A stretch of 34,671 nt of DNA from Rikenellaceae bacterium (lineage in GTDB: Bacteria > Bacteroidota > Bacteroidia > Bacteroidales > UBA932), in NCBI GenBank assembly GCA_022777205.1, contig JALFGP010000121.1:1-34671 (forward strand), written 5' to 3'. Both the position numbers and the translations under genes were made by a program. Of the stretch, positions 1 through 7,420 are shown one piece after another; position 1 is the first letter of the stretch; each line of letters opens with the position of its first letter. The notes under the pieces were generated by a model. The model did not search any database and had not been told where the DNA came from. It saw only the letters and a list, made by a program, of their open reading frames with translations.

Positions 1-140
1 TGGCTACCCTTGCCTTATGGACTACTACGTTCAATTGCACAGAGTGTAAGGAACCGCCGTATGCCGAACGGCACGTACGGTGGTGTGAGAGGTCGGAAAA
101 CGAAAGTAGGAAGAAAACTTTCGTTTTCCTCCTACTCGAT
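1..140 (+). mobile_element. 3' end of a group II intron (domains V and VI)
   Basis: The left edge cuts into a group II intron. Domain V folds from about 52 to 85: 9 bp (53-61 with 76-84), a two-base bulge (C74 G75), 4 bp, and a GAAC loop at 66-69. Domain VI follows. A 13-bp perfect stem pairs 95-107 with 117-129, and a lower stem pairs 87-92 with 131-137 while leaving A134 unpaired. This is where a bulged branch-point adenosine belongs, 6 nt before the likely 3' splice boundary at 140 (ending in AT, an AY end). The reverse transcriptase/maturase ORF and domains I-IV lie outside the window. No reverse transcriptase motif is visible in the first 50 bases. Confidence 0.85.
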
Positions 141-172
141 TATAAAATCCCTCCTAAATAATTAAAGAGGGG
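141..172 (-). terminator. weak terminator of the fic gene
   Basis: Read on the minus strand, CCCTC (171-167) pairs with GAGGG (153-149) across a 13-nt AT-rich loop and is followed by ATTTTATA. The stem is only 5-6 bp, so this is a weak candidate. It sits just after the fic stop codon, and the intron boundary at 140 falls right at the end of its T-rich tail. Confidence 0.35.
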
Positions 173-181
173 TTAGTTCAA

Positions 182-1057
182 TTAATCCTCCTGCTCATAA
201 TAATAAGAGTAGTCAATACCCTTCATAAAGGTTTCGCGGTCGTTGATTTTATCTGTGAGGGCTGATATGAGAAGACTGCTGATAGGAGAGGGATTGACTA
301 CACTGGTCTGCATAGCCTGGAGGTAGTCGTTTTTGTTGATCCGACTCCAGTCAATACATTTCTGCAGTCTTTTTTTGAGAATGAGGTCGAGCCAGATGCG
401 TGTTGAACGGCCGTTACCTTCCATAAATGGATGGGCGACGTTCATTTCTATGTATTTTGATATGATTTGGTCGAGTGTGTCTTCCGGCATTGATTCTATC
501 TTCTGGAGCTCGTGTGGGAGGTATTCTGCGAGGCAGAATGTGAAACCGCCTTTGCTGATGGTCTTGGTGCGGATTTGACCGGCAAAGTCGTAGAGGCCAC
601 CGAAGATATATGCGTGAATCTGCTGCAGGGACTTTACTGTTCCAACGTCTTCATCTGCCACAAGGTTGCTGTCCATAAAGGTGTAGGCCTTCTTCTTGCT
701 TTGCCCGTCTATTGTGTTGTCACTATATGTGAACCAGTCAAGGAATGCGTGTGCTCTGTTGTTAGGATAGTGCTTTGCTAGAATTCCCACACACATATTA
801 TCAAGAGCATCTGCGGCTCGTTTCTTTCCATCTGGAGCCTCAAACTTAAACTCGTGAGTGACACTCACGAGTTCAATTCCATCTGCATTCAACTTCTTTT
901 TCAGCCATCGCCAGTAGTTTCCCGCCTTGACATAGTCATCTTCCTTGTTAATCGCACGGACGATGTCAATCGCAGAAAACCACCACTTGGAATTTACCTC
1001 ATCCCAAATAGCCCTGACCTCGTGGTCGTTGAAGAAACGGATTGATATTTTTGTCAT
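182..1057 (-). CDS. fic: BRO-N/Fic domain protein (probable AMP transferase)
   Basis: A 291-residue protein with two parts. Residues 5-110 resemble the BRO family N-terminal domain found in phage antirepressors and selfish DNA proteins. Residues 140-270 form a Fic domain with a complete catalytic motif, HPFMEGNGRSTR, at 209-220. In this family the His is the base and the GNGR loop binds nucleotide phosphates. Upstream, residues 158-172 give the substrate-positioning flap (DFAGQIRTKTISKGG). Fic enzymes usually transfer AMP from ATP to a target hydroxyl. The C-terminus holds S284-Y-Y-Y-E288-Q, close to the (S/T)xxxE(G/N) inhibitory helix of class III Fic proteins, so self-inhibition is inferred. 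No separate antitoxin gene is visible beside it. A TATTTTTG box at 1069-1076 resembles a promoter -7 element but lies very close to the ATG. Confidence 0.85.
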   Translation of the reverse strand: MTKISIRFFNDHEVRAIWDEVNSKWWFSAIDIVRAINKEDDYVKAGNYWRWLKKKLNADGIELVSVTHEFKFEAPDGKKRAADALDNMCVGILAKHYPNNRAHAFLDWFTYSDNTIDGQSKKKAYTFMDSNLVADEDVGTVKSLQQIHAYIFGGLYDFAGQIRTKTISKGGFTFCLAEYLPHELQKIESMPEDTLDQIISKYIEMNVAHPFMEGNGRSTRIWLDLILKKRLQKCIDWSRINKNDYLQAMQTSVVNPSPISSLLISALTDKINDRETFMKGIDYSYYYEQED

Positions 1058-1269
1058 TGGATATAATCCAAAAATATTGTTAATATTATTACTGTTGCTC
1101 TATACAACAAGTTAGTGTTCTATAGCTACCATCAACACAAGCATAGCCCAATGCATCTCAGACGCTTTCATTCTTCACGTAAAATATATCTGCATTCTTG
1201 GCAAAGATACTTAAATTTCTCCATCAATCAATTTTTGACTATCTTTATCTCTAGAACCGGTGAGCTGAA

Positions 1270-1600
1270 ATGCTGGCCAAGGCAGCAATCAAGAACCTGC
1301 CACAAATGAAAATGCGAGCCGAGAAATCTGACGGAGATTTGGACTATGAGGAAAACTTCTACATCCTCAAGCACACAGCCTGTCCAGACATTCCAACACA
1401 GCCAGAGAGAAATCGCATCAGGCGAGGACTGGACCGACTTTGAATACTGGCTGCGGATATCCAACGACTTCTACACACCGCTCCTCTCCCGAGGCCCGAT
1501 CATCAAAGTCCTGCAGCCGCAGTGGTTGGCCGAGGAGATAAGGCAGCAGCTGCTGAAGGCGGCGGGATTGTATGAGGGAGCGGAAGGGATAAGTGAATAA
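1270..1600 (+). pseudogene. remnant of a WYL-domain-type regulator
   Basis: No intact gene is seen between 1058 and 1706. From about 1406 to the stop at 1598-1600 one frame reads like the extreme C-terminus of a WYL-domain transcription regulator: an aromatic FEYWLR segment, then a GPIIKVLQPQWLAEEI helix and a basic/hydrophobic tail. Upstream, a different frame has a 57-codon ORF (1270-1443) starting with ATG that I do not recognise. The overlap of two coding-like frames suggests a frameshifted, N-terminally truncated gene. The WYL match is by eye only. Bases 1058-1269 show nothing clear beyond AT-rich sequence. Confidence 0.4.
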
Positions 1601-1706
1601 CAATTCATCAGTTATCACTATACATATACTGATTTTGACTATATTTGGACACCAATCAAAAGATTATTTGTAATAGTTGAAATAACAAACAAAATTTTAT
1701 ATCATC

Positions 1707-2816
1707 ATGAGAAATACAAATTTCCTTAAAACATTGGTTGTGGCGGTCTGTCTATTTATAGGTTATGCTGCAAATGCTTCAATTTATCCGTATAATGATT
1801 TTAAGATTGAGAAGAAAAGTTCTGAATCCGAATATCAGGAATATGTCGGTAAGACGATAGTTTTCTATGAGCCGGTGACCTCAGGAGAAAGAAATTTTAA
1901 GCTTGATAAAATTACTTTCGGTGTCCCGTATACTATAGAGTCAATTACAGTAAAAGGATATAGCTATGATGCTATAGTAACTTTTGCTGTTAAGAAAGTC
2001 GGAAACCCTAAAGCGAAAGTTGTTAAATTTAAATGCGAAAACGGGGTAGCTGCATCATGGGATGCAAGTGTATATGACATTCCTGCATATCTTACAGATA
2101 AGATGCAAGATTTTAAGGACAAATATATTGGCAAAAAGTTGGGTATCTCTGGAAAGGAATGCACTATCTCGGATATTGTTATGGAGCCTAAATATTTCTC
2201 TGAAATTAGTGAAACGCATATGGCTTCAACATTTGTTTACCTTGATAATGACGGTAATGTTATAAAGGAGGATACTTATACAGCCTTAAAAGGTGGATAC
2301 CGTTCTGAATTGTCTAGAGTTGAGAAGCCGGCAGATGAATCAGTACGTTACGGAGAGACATCTACAATTCATGAAGAAGGAGTAACTAAGTTTTCTTATG
2401 TCGACAACGTTATTGATATATTGATTTTTGGAGATAAAGAACAGTTTAGTTTTGTGCTAAAGAATGTATCTGATAATACAATTAAAGTTGTATGGAATGA
2501 GGCGGTATTTGTTGGTATGAGTGGTTCAACATCAAAGGTGATGCATAGTGGTATTAAGTACTCGCAAAGAGAAGGAGATCAGCCAGCATCTGTTATTATT
2601 AGAGGAGCAAAATTGGAGGATATTGCAGCACCGACGGAGTTGATATACTATAGTGATTTACTCAAGAAGTGGACATCAAAATCAATGTATCCTTCCAAAT
2701 CAGGTTTAGATGGTCAGGTGTCATTAATGCTACCAATCCAAATCAAGGAGACAATCAATGAGTATATCTTTGTCTTTGATGTGGTGTATAAATACAATCA
2801 TCCAGAACTTCATTAA
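1707..2816 (+). CDS. secreted protein of unknown function
   Basis: A 369-residue protein. Residues 1-24 are a classical signal peptide (basic start, hydrophobic core VVAVCLFIGYAA, ANA cleavage site), with no lipobox, so it is probably periplasmic or secreted. The rest is rich in beta-strand-like alternation (FSFVLKNVSDNTIKVVWNEA at about 250-270; EYIFVFDVVYKY near the end). The segment FSFVLKNVSDNTIKV resembles the start of immunoglobulin-like domains that describe 'nonspecific' envelope proteins, but I assign no family. The coding region is clearly more AT-rich than the core genes to the right, which suggests later acquisition. It stands alone: a TATATTTG box at 1640-1647 may be its -7 element (no good -33 found), and a terminator follows immediately. 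Confidence 0.7.
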   Translation: MRNTNFLKTLVVAVCLFIGYAANASIYPYNDFKIEKKSSESEYQEYVGKTIVFYEPVTSGERNFKLDKITFGVPYTIESITVKGYSYDAIVTFAVKKVGNPKAKVVKFKCENGVAASWDASVYDIPAYLTDKMQDFKDKYIGKKLGISGKECTISDIVMEPKYFSEISETHMASTFVYLDNDGNVIKEDTYTALKGGYRSELSRVEKPADESVRYGETSTIHEEGVTKFSYVDNVIDILIFGDKEQFSFVLKNVSDNTIKVVWNEAVFVGMSGSTSKVMHSGIKYSQREGDQPASVIIRGAKLEDIAAPTELIYYSDLLKKWTSKSMYPSKSGLDGQVSLMLPIQIKETINEYIFVFDVVYKYNHPELH

Positions 2817-2848
2817 AAATAGGCTCCAAAATTGGGGCCTATTTTTAT
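2817..2848 (+). terminator. intrinsic terminator
   Basis: Directly after the stop of the secreted protein gene, AAAATAGGCTCCA pairs with TGGGGCCTATTTT (one G-T wobble) and runs into TTTTTATTT. The AT flanks of the stem make it usable on both strands. Confidence 0.85.
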
Positions 2849-2973
2849 TTAATGGTAGCTGTCGCACCCGCGGATTTGTTATGTGGCAATGTAGCCTTCC
2901 CTCAATTTAAGAAGTTCCAGCCCCTACGCCACTGTCGTGGCTCCGGGACTTCCACTCTAATAACTCCGCGCAG

Positions 2974-3014
2974 AAAGTCTCCGTGCCTTCCCTTCAGGAA
3001 GTCGCGGAGACTTT
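2974..3014. repeat. 10-bp perfect inverted repeat
   Basis: AAAGTCTCCG at 2974-2983 is the exact reverse complement of CGGAGACTTT at 3005-3014, with a 21-nt loop. It is followed by TTG rather than a T-run. It may be an old terminator or a boundary structure of a lost mobile element. No neighbouring gene explains it. Confidence 0.5.
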
Positions 3015-3459
3015 TGTCTGTGCTCCGATTAAACGCCCGGAAAGACAGTGGCCATTGCCGTCAAGATTGGCAAGACACTCCGTACAGTACTACGTAAGGA
3101 TAAACGATCAATAGAATCAGGCGATGTACAGATGATACGGGCTTGGTAGTACAGGAAGTTGCAACGGGAATGCCCAATCTATTAAAAGCGTATGGGATTA
3201 TGTAATATTACTCACGCATTAGCACTAGAAGTAGGTTGGAACACCACCGAGTTCGTCTTCCTCTCTGACGATTGTGTCGGGTTCAAAAGTCTATAAAGGC
3301 ACTGTCATCATCACCTGGCAGGAAAATGTCTTTTTCACGGTACAGTTCCGTGATATGGAACTCAAGATTATGAGCATCCCAAATGCAGAATAAGTCCTCG
3401 ATGCCGTAAAGGACTATGTCGTGGATGGAGAAGTGTGGGTGTAAAAACGAAGAGCAGAC

Positions 3460-3624
3460 TTATTTGGCCTGTCCTTCTTCTTTATCTGGTCCGAGGAGAA
3501 CACCCCTCTTGACTATCACGTCTTCGTTCTCGTATGGCTCATCTAAACCGTACTTGTGTTTGCGGAAGGTCTTATAAGCCATACCCATCAACGTCTGGAT
3601 ATGATCAAATCGCCAAACTGATGC
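3460..3624 (-). pseudogene. C-terminal fragment of an unrecognised protein
   Basis: On the minus strand about 54 codons read as coherent protein after an in-frame TAG, with the segments RFDHIQTLMGMAYKTFRK and HKYGLDEPYENEDVIVKRG, ending at a TAA at 3460-3462. Internal ATGs at 3588 and 3582 could open a peptide of about 40 residues. The charged, polar ending looks like a natural C-terminus. I do not recognise the family. It is most simply the tail of a deleted gene. Confidence 0.3.
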
Positions 3625-3762
3625 CTAACTACAAAGACCGTATAGAGATGGTTCAGGCAAGTTCCGGACACACTCGATGAAACACTACCGCTAACCAGGA
3701 GTGATGCGAAAGGAACTGTGTTTACGTTGGTGTTTAAGTAATATCTAGCACATCCATACACT

Positions 3763-5007
3763 CTAAAATTCGGAAATGGGTATTACATCTATCTTATAAC
3801 CATCTTTTTCAATCGTACGCTTATCATTATTAGTGACGATTACAAGGTTGTCGCATTTTAATTCTCCAGCACATTCAACTATACTATCCACTTCACGCTT
3901 CTCTGTTTTTGGATTTCTCATATCATAACAAACTTGTACCAAGCGTTCTATATGCGCTCCTTTGCGAAGAACGAAATCAACTTCCTTATCGTTTCGTGAA
4001 CGATAATAGAACATTGTTCTTTCAACATCGTAGCCTCGACGAACAAGTTCGATGAACACTTGATTTTCTAGCAAACGTCCTAAGTTATCACTCATAGAAA
4101 ATGCCTTAGATGCAACAAATCCATTGTCAACCACATACACTTTTCTTGGTGCCTTCTTCATCAACGTGAGTTTATTGTTGTAACGTGATAAATAATAGAA
4201 AAGGTATGGTTCATGCAAGTAATCCATATACTTCTTGGTCGTATTGACACTAGAGAATCCAAGTTCTGTCGTTAAATCATTTGCACTAACCGGATTGCAA
4301 AAGTTAGATACAAGATACATGGCTAAATTATTCAAATCGGTTACATTGCGGACATTATGACGTTTGGCCACATCTTTCCATATGATAGAATCAAACAAGG
4401 TGTCAAGATAACTACGAGTCAATTGACGTGAAGCCACCACTTCAGGGTAACCGCCATTTCTAAGATAATCATCTGTCAATACAAATGAATTCGTTATATC
4501 TTCCGGCTTAAGCATGTGAAGATCCAGTTTGTTCCAGTCGAAAAACTCCTCAAGACTAAATGGCAACATTTCCACTTGAAGATATTTTCCTGTCAAGACT
4601 GTAGCCATTTCACTGCTTAGCATTCTGGCATTACTACCTGTAATTACAAGATTCTTTCCCAATCTATAAAGTTCACTGACCCACAAGTCCCAACCATCCA
4701 GGTTTTGTACTTCATCTAACAATATATATTCATAACCAGGATAGACATCATCCAACATTCGCATAACAAGGTTTGCATTCCATGCTTCCAACAACGAGTA
4801 ATTATCGAAATTCAAATAGGCAAAATTCTTGTCTCTAAGCATCAATAATGCTTGAGTAGATTTACCAACTCGTCTAGGACCTGTTATTAGCTTTATCAGA
4901 CTACTGTTCAACAATAAGTCTGTATCTTGATTGCTTCTACGTGTTAAATAATGACGTGACATCAGTTCATCACGTTCTTTACGCTGATTTAGAATGATTG
5001 TTTTCAT
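3763..5007 (-). CDS. AAA_14 / DUF4143 family ATPase
   Basis: A 414-residue protein of the large ATP-binding family common in Bacteroidota and archaea. Walker A is GPRRVGKST at 43-51, Walker B is YILLDE at 94-99, and a sensor-like VITGSNARML lies at 121-130. A winged-helix-like region follows (about 230-280), then a DUF4143 C-terminal domain resembling restriction-endonuclease folds, with a conserved glutamate in ENQVFIELVRRG and an EVDFVL motif near 352. The family's role is unresolved; some members are found with mobile DNA or toxin-antitoxin loci. Length is typical and no key motif is missing. It is a single-gene unit with its own promoter at 5030-5060, inside the AT-rich accessory stretch. 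Confidence 0.85.
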   Translation of the reverse strand: MKTIILNQRKERDELMSRHYLTRRSNQDTDLLLNSSLIKLITGPRRVGKSTQALLMLRDKNFAYLNFDNYSLLEAWNANLVMRMLDDVYPGYEYILLDEVQNLDGWDLWVSELYRLGKNLVITGSNARMLSSEMATVLTGKYLQVEMLPFSLEEFFDWNKLDLHMLKPEDITNSFVLTDDYLRNGGYPEVVASRQLTRSYLDTLFDSIIWKDVAKRHNVRNVTDLNNLAMYLVSNFCNPVSANDLTTELGFSSVNTTKKYMDYLHEPYLFYYLSRYNNKLTLMKKAPRKVYVVDNGFVASKAFSMSDNLGRLLENQVFIELVRRGYDVERTMFYYRSRNDKEVDFVLRKGAHIERLVQVCYDMRNPKTEKREVDSIVECAGELKCDNLVIVTNNDKRTIEKDGYKIDVIPISEF

Positions 5008-5026
5008 CTTATATCTTGTTATTCAT

Positions 5027-5117
5027 GTGCAATATTACTAGTTTTTCTTCAATTCACAAAGTCTATTGCACAAAAAATGCACTATTTTATGCAGTACAAA
5101 GTAATTATTGCACAAAA
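5027..5117. repeat. three copies of TATTGCAC around the ATPase promoter
   Basis: TATTGCAC occurs at 5064-5071 and 5106-5113, each followed by AAAA (a 12-bp direct repeat, 42 bp apart, four helical turns). Its reverse complement GTGCAATA lies at 5027-5034 and overlaps the -7 box. This arrangement would suit binding sites of a repressor, perhaps autoregulation. No regulator gene is adjacent. Confidence 0.5.
5030..5060 (-). promoter_or_regulatory. promoter of the ATPase gene
   Basis: On the minus strand TTTG (5060-5057), 19 nt, then TAATATTG (5037-5030), one mismatch from TAnnTTTG. The spacing matches the Bacteroidota sigma-ABfr promoter. The ATG at 5007 lies about 20 nt below the -7 box. Confidence 0.6.
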
Positions 5118-5123
5118 TCAAAC

Positions 5124-5363
5124 TCAGTGTCCTATCTTCCAATCATACGACTCCCAATGAATATCTTGAAGCGCTTCAGCGCTCGTGCCGTTTGGGAAAA
5201 AGAAAAGTGTTCCGCTAGGCACCTCTTGGAATGCCTCTGGGAGTATCTCGGGGGCGTTTGTCTTTTTAATCTCTCCTAAAATCCTCCTCGTAGTTGGCAG
5301 AATAGAAACCTCAGTCCCTGAAAAATCGGAGGTTTGATATTTCTTTGAAAAATGTTTGGATTT
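5124..5363 (-). pseudogene. start-less ORF remnant between ATPase and cysK
   Basis: Seventy-nine open codons on the minus strand, bounded by an in-frame TAG at 5366-5364 and ending at TGA (5126-5124). No ATG, GTG or TTG start gives a reasonable protein. The translation is protein-like, with segments such as SGTEVSILPTTRRILGEIKK, EILPEAFQEVPSGTLFFF and DIHWESYDWKIGH. I do not recognise it. Because the cysK promoter overlaps its upstream end, this is most likely the tail of a gene cut off where the accessory stretch joins the core region. Confidence 0.35.
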
Positions 5364-5386
5364 CTAAAAAATTAGTTTTAGGTTTG
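5355..5386 (+). promoter_or_regulatory. promoter of the cysteine leader-cysK-cysE operon
   Basis: TTTG (5355-5358), 20 nt, TAGGTTTG (5379-5386). Both boxes match the Bacteroidota consensus perfectly. Transcription should start near 5391-5393, which puts the ATG at 5395 too close to the 5' end and favours the leader ATG at 5419. Confidence 0.8.
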
Positions 5387-5418
5387 CAGTCGTTATGGCA
5401 GAGTACAGGAACATAAAT

Positions 5419-5484
5419 ATGATTTGTTCAGCATCCGTTTGTTGTTGCTGTTGTTCCTGTTGTGCTGCCGTGGGGGTTGTCTGA
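5419..5484 (+). CDS. cysteine-rich leader peptide of the cysK-cysE operon
   Basis: A 21-codon ORF between the promoter and the terminator in front of cysK. Eight of 21 codons encode cysteine: residue 3, residues 8-12 (TGT TGT TGC TGT TGT) and residues 14-15. An AGGAA at 5407-5411 lies 7 nt before the ATG. A longer reading from ATG 5395 (29 codons) is in frame, but that ATG is only a few bases from the predicted transcript start. The peptide has no signal or domain. Its content, position and overlap with an antiterminator arm match a leader whose translation senses charged tRNA-Cys: stalling on the Cys run when cysteine is short, and running through to the TGA at 5482 when it is plentiful. The role is inferred; the codon run is seen directly. 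Confidence 0.8.
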   Translation: MICSASVCCCCCSCCAAVGVV

Positions 5485-5545
5485 AGCCTCCATCAATCAG
5501 AGTCATATACAGGCAGCAGAAGTTTGAATTCTGTTGCCTGTTTTT
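5460..5545 (+). promoter_or_regulatory. cysteine attenuator: antiterminator versus terminator
   Basis: Terminator: CAGGCAGCAGAA (5510-5521) pairs with TTCTGTTGCCTG (5529-5540), 12 bp with one G-T wobble and a 7-nt loop, followed by TTTTT at 5541-5545. Antiterminator: bases 5460-5472, which are the last Cys codons and the GCT GCC codons of the leader, can pair with the same 5' arm. The core is 7 bp perfect (5463-5469 with 5512-5518), extended by two pairs on each side around one mismatch and one bulge. A ribosome stalled on Cys codons 8-10 (5440-5448) would leave 5460-5472 free, so the antiterminator forms and cysK is transcribed. A ribosome that finishes at 5484 masks the arm, so the terminator forms. 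Confidence 0.8.
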
Positions 5546-5562
5546 AATTAATATTCAGCATT

Positions 5563-6522
5563 ATGAGTAAAATTGCAAATTCAGTTCTTGAACTGATCGG
5601 AAGCACTCCGCTGGTGAGGCTTTCAAATCTTGAGAAACTCTCAGGTGTCCAGGCAGAAGTCGTGGCAAAAGTTGAATCCTTCAATCCGGGAGGAAGCGTA
5701 AAGGACAGAATCGCAATTGCGATGATTGAGGCGGCAGAGAAGGACGGCAGACTAAGACCCGGAGGAGTCATCATCGAACCGACCAGCGGCAACACAGGTG
5801 TGGGACTTGCCCTTGCAAGCGCAGTGAAAGGCTATCAGCTCATTCTTACTATGCCTGAAACTATGAGCATCGAGCGCCGCCGCATTGTACAGGCCTATGG
5901 AGCCAAAGTGGAACTCACTCCGGGAAAGGACGGAATGAAAGGAGCCATTGCCAAAGCCCAGCAGCTGCTTGCCGAAATTCCGGGCGCAATCATACTCCAG
6001 CAATTCGAGAATCCTGCCAACCCTCAGGCACATCGCCTTCGTACAGCAGAAGAAATATGGAAAGATACAGAAGGCAAGGTGGACATATTCGTGGCAGGTG
6101 TCGGCACTGGCGGAACTCTCAGCGGCACAGGTTTACGCTTGAAGGAACTGAATCCTAATGTTGAAATCTTCGCTGTGGAGCCGGCCTCATCACCGGTACT
6201 CTCCGGAGGACAGAGCGGACCGCATAAAATCCAGGGCATAGGTGCCGGTTTTGTTCCGGCAAACTTCTACCGTGAAGTCGTTTCAGAAATCATACGTGTG
6301 AAAGATGAAGACGCCGTTGCAACTTCCCGTCTTCTCGCTTCCAAAGAGGGGCTGCTCTCCGGAATCTCCTCAGGTGCAGCTGCTTATGCGGCCCTGCAGG
6401 TGGCTTCAAGGCCTGAAAATGCAGGCAAGCGCATTGTGGTTCTGCTTCCGGACACAGGTGAAAGATACCTCTCCACCATACTCTACGATTTCGACGGTTA
6501 CAAAGCCGAATTCAGCCTTTGA
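5563..6522 (+). CDS. cysK: cysteine synthase A (O-acetylserine sulfhydrylase)
   Basis: A 319-residue PLP enzyme that makes L-cysteine from O-acetylserine and sulfide, the last step of cysteine synthesis. The PLP-binding lysine is K47 in NPGGSVKDR (41-49). The substrate-binding TSGNTG loop is at 74-79, the phosphate-binding GVGTGGT loop near 177-183, SGISSGAA near 265-272, and [10 protein letters not shown] near the C-terminus. Length and motifs are typical of CysK. The ATG is 17 nt after the attenuator T-run. cysE follows after 31 nt, so the two form one operon making and using O-acetylserine; CysK and CysE commonly assemble as the cysteine synthase complex. Expression is probably set by the cysteine leader upstream. 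Confidence 0.97.
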   Translation: MSKIANSVLELIGSTPLVRLSNLEKLSGVQAEVVAKVESFNPGGSVKDRIAIAMIEAAEKDGRLRPGGVIIEPTSGNTGVGLALASAVKGYQLILTMPETMSIERRRIVQAYGAKVELTPGKDGMKGAIAKAQQLLAEIPGAIILQQFENPANPQAHRLRTAEEIWKDTEGKVDIFVAGVGTGGTLSGTGLRLKELNPNVEIFAVEPASSPVLSGGQSGPHKIQGIGAGFVPANFYREVVSEIIRVKDEDAVATSRLLASKEGLLSGISSGAAAYAALQVASRPENAGKRIVVLLPDTGERYLSTILYDFDGYKAEFSL

Positions 6523-6553
6523 TAAGGATTCAGGAGAAATTAATCCATTGAGT

Positions 6554-7363
6554 ATGAATACAGTAGATTTCAGCAAATTCAATGTGCACGCCCAGACTCA
6601 CGTGGGAGTGCACGTAGATTCTTCCATTGTCCGTAAAGTGGTTGCCCTCTTCAGTTCTGCCGTTTTTCCGGGCTATTATGACACTATGCCCGAAGAGCAG
6701 AAACACGCCGAACTGTATTACGGCATACTTTCACTCGCTTCATCTCTCCCGAAACTCGAGACCTCTCCACAGGACATTGCCACCGGACTTATGGAAAAGC
6801 TCCCGGTGCTCAAGGCATCAGTCTGGACAGACGTCAGTTCCATATATGACGCGGATCCTGCAGCAAAGGACCCGGCAGAAATAATTCTCTGCTATCCTTC
6901 GGTCAAGGCTATGCTGCACTACCGTCTGGCGCACGCCCTCTATCAGCTCGGACTTCCGTTAGTGCCGCGTATGATCACGGAAATGGCCCATTCGGAAACG
7001 GGAATCGACATCCATCCGGGAGCCCAAATCGGCGATTACTTCGGCATTGACCACGGCACCGGAGTGGTAATCGGAGAAACTGCAATCGTTGGAGCCCACG
7101 TCCGTATATATCAGGGAGTTACACTCGGTGCAAAGAGCTTCCGCTATGATGAGAAAGGCAAGGCGCTCAGCGGTCCGAGACATCCGATAATCGAGGACAA
7201 CGTGACCATATATTCCAATTCATCCATACTCGGACGCATAACCATAGGCCACGATTCCATTATCGGGGGTAATATATGGCAGACTGAAAGCCTCCCGCCA
7301 TACTCCCGCGTAATCCAAGGTAAATCAATTGCGACCCATTTCACGGACGGAGGCGGAATCTGA
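6554..7363 (+). CDS. cysE: serine O-acetyltransferase
   Basis: A 269-residue enzyme that acetylates L-serine with acetyl-CoA, giving O-acetylserine for CysK. The N-terminal half (residues 1-150) is helical. The C-terminal half is a left-handed beta-helix of hexapeptide repeats: TGIDIHPGAQIGDYFGIDHG, then VVIGETAIVGAHVRIYQGVT and GHDSIIGGN. The catalytic-site HG is in DHGTGVVIGE. The frame stays open upstream inside cysK, but the ATG at 6554 (MNTVDFSKFNVHAQ) gives the length usual for the EpsC/SatA-type Bacteroidota enzyme and sits 31 nt after cysK. It lacks the long feedback-sensing tail of the E. coli protein; whether cysteine inhibits it is unknown. Confidence 0.93.
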   Translation: MNTVDFSKFNVHAQTHVGVHVDSSIVRKVVALFSSAVFPGYYDTMPEEQKHAELYYGILSLASSLPKLETSPQDIATGLMEKLPVLKASVWTDVSSIYDADPAAKDPAEIILCYPSVKAMLHYRLAHALYQLGLPLVPRMITEMAHSETGIDIHPGAQIGDYFGIDHGTGVVIGETAIVGAHVRIYQGVTLGAKSFRYDEKGKALSGPRHPIIEDNVTIYSNSSILGRITIGHDSIIGGNIWQTESLPPYSRVIQGKSIATHFTDGGGI

Positions 7364-7420
7364 GGAAAATTTCTATATTTGCGGAATATGTGGAACCGAT
7401 TCTAATAAATTGAAACCGAT

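Larger units (their letters stand above)
2849..3762. other. gene graveyard with no intact gene
   Basis: About 0.9 kb without a convincing gene. Several stretches look like decayed coding DNA. Around 3060-3130 a plus frame reads KTVAIAVKIGKTLRTVLRKD before a stop. Around 3285-3444 another plus frame reads GTVIITWQENVFFTVQFRDM, is broken by a TAA near 3391, then continues to a natural-looking end (VKDYVVDGEVWV). At about 3655-3742 a plus frame ends in SDAKGTVFTLVFK, reminiscent of histidine-kinase C-termini, a weak resemblance. A minus-strand tail is listed separately. The mixture of unrelated tails suggests repeated insertion and deletion. Confidence 0.5.

Noticed and set aside
5395..5418. Upstream ATG for the cysteine leader
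   Set aside because: Only 2-4 nt from the predicted transcript start, whereas ATG 5419 has an AGGAA at the right distance. Left as an alternative.
6305..6553. Longer cysE start inside cysK
   Set aside because: The extension would overlap cysK by 218 bp and is Ser/Arg-rich without family similarity; ATG 6554 fits.
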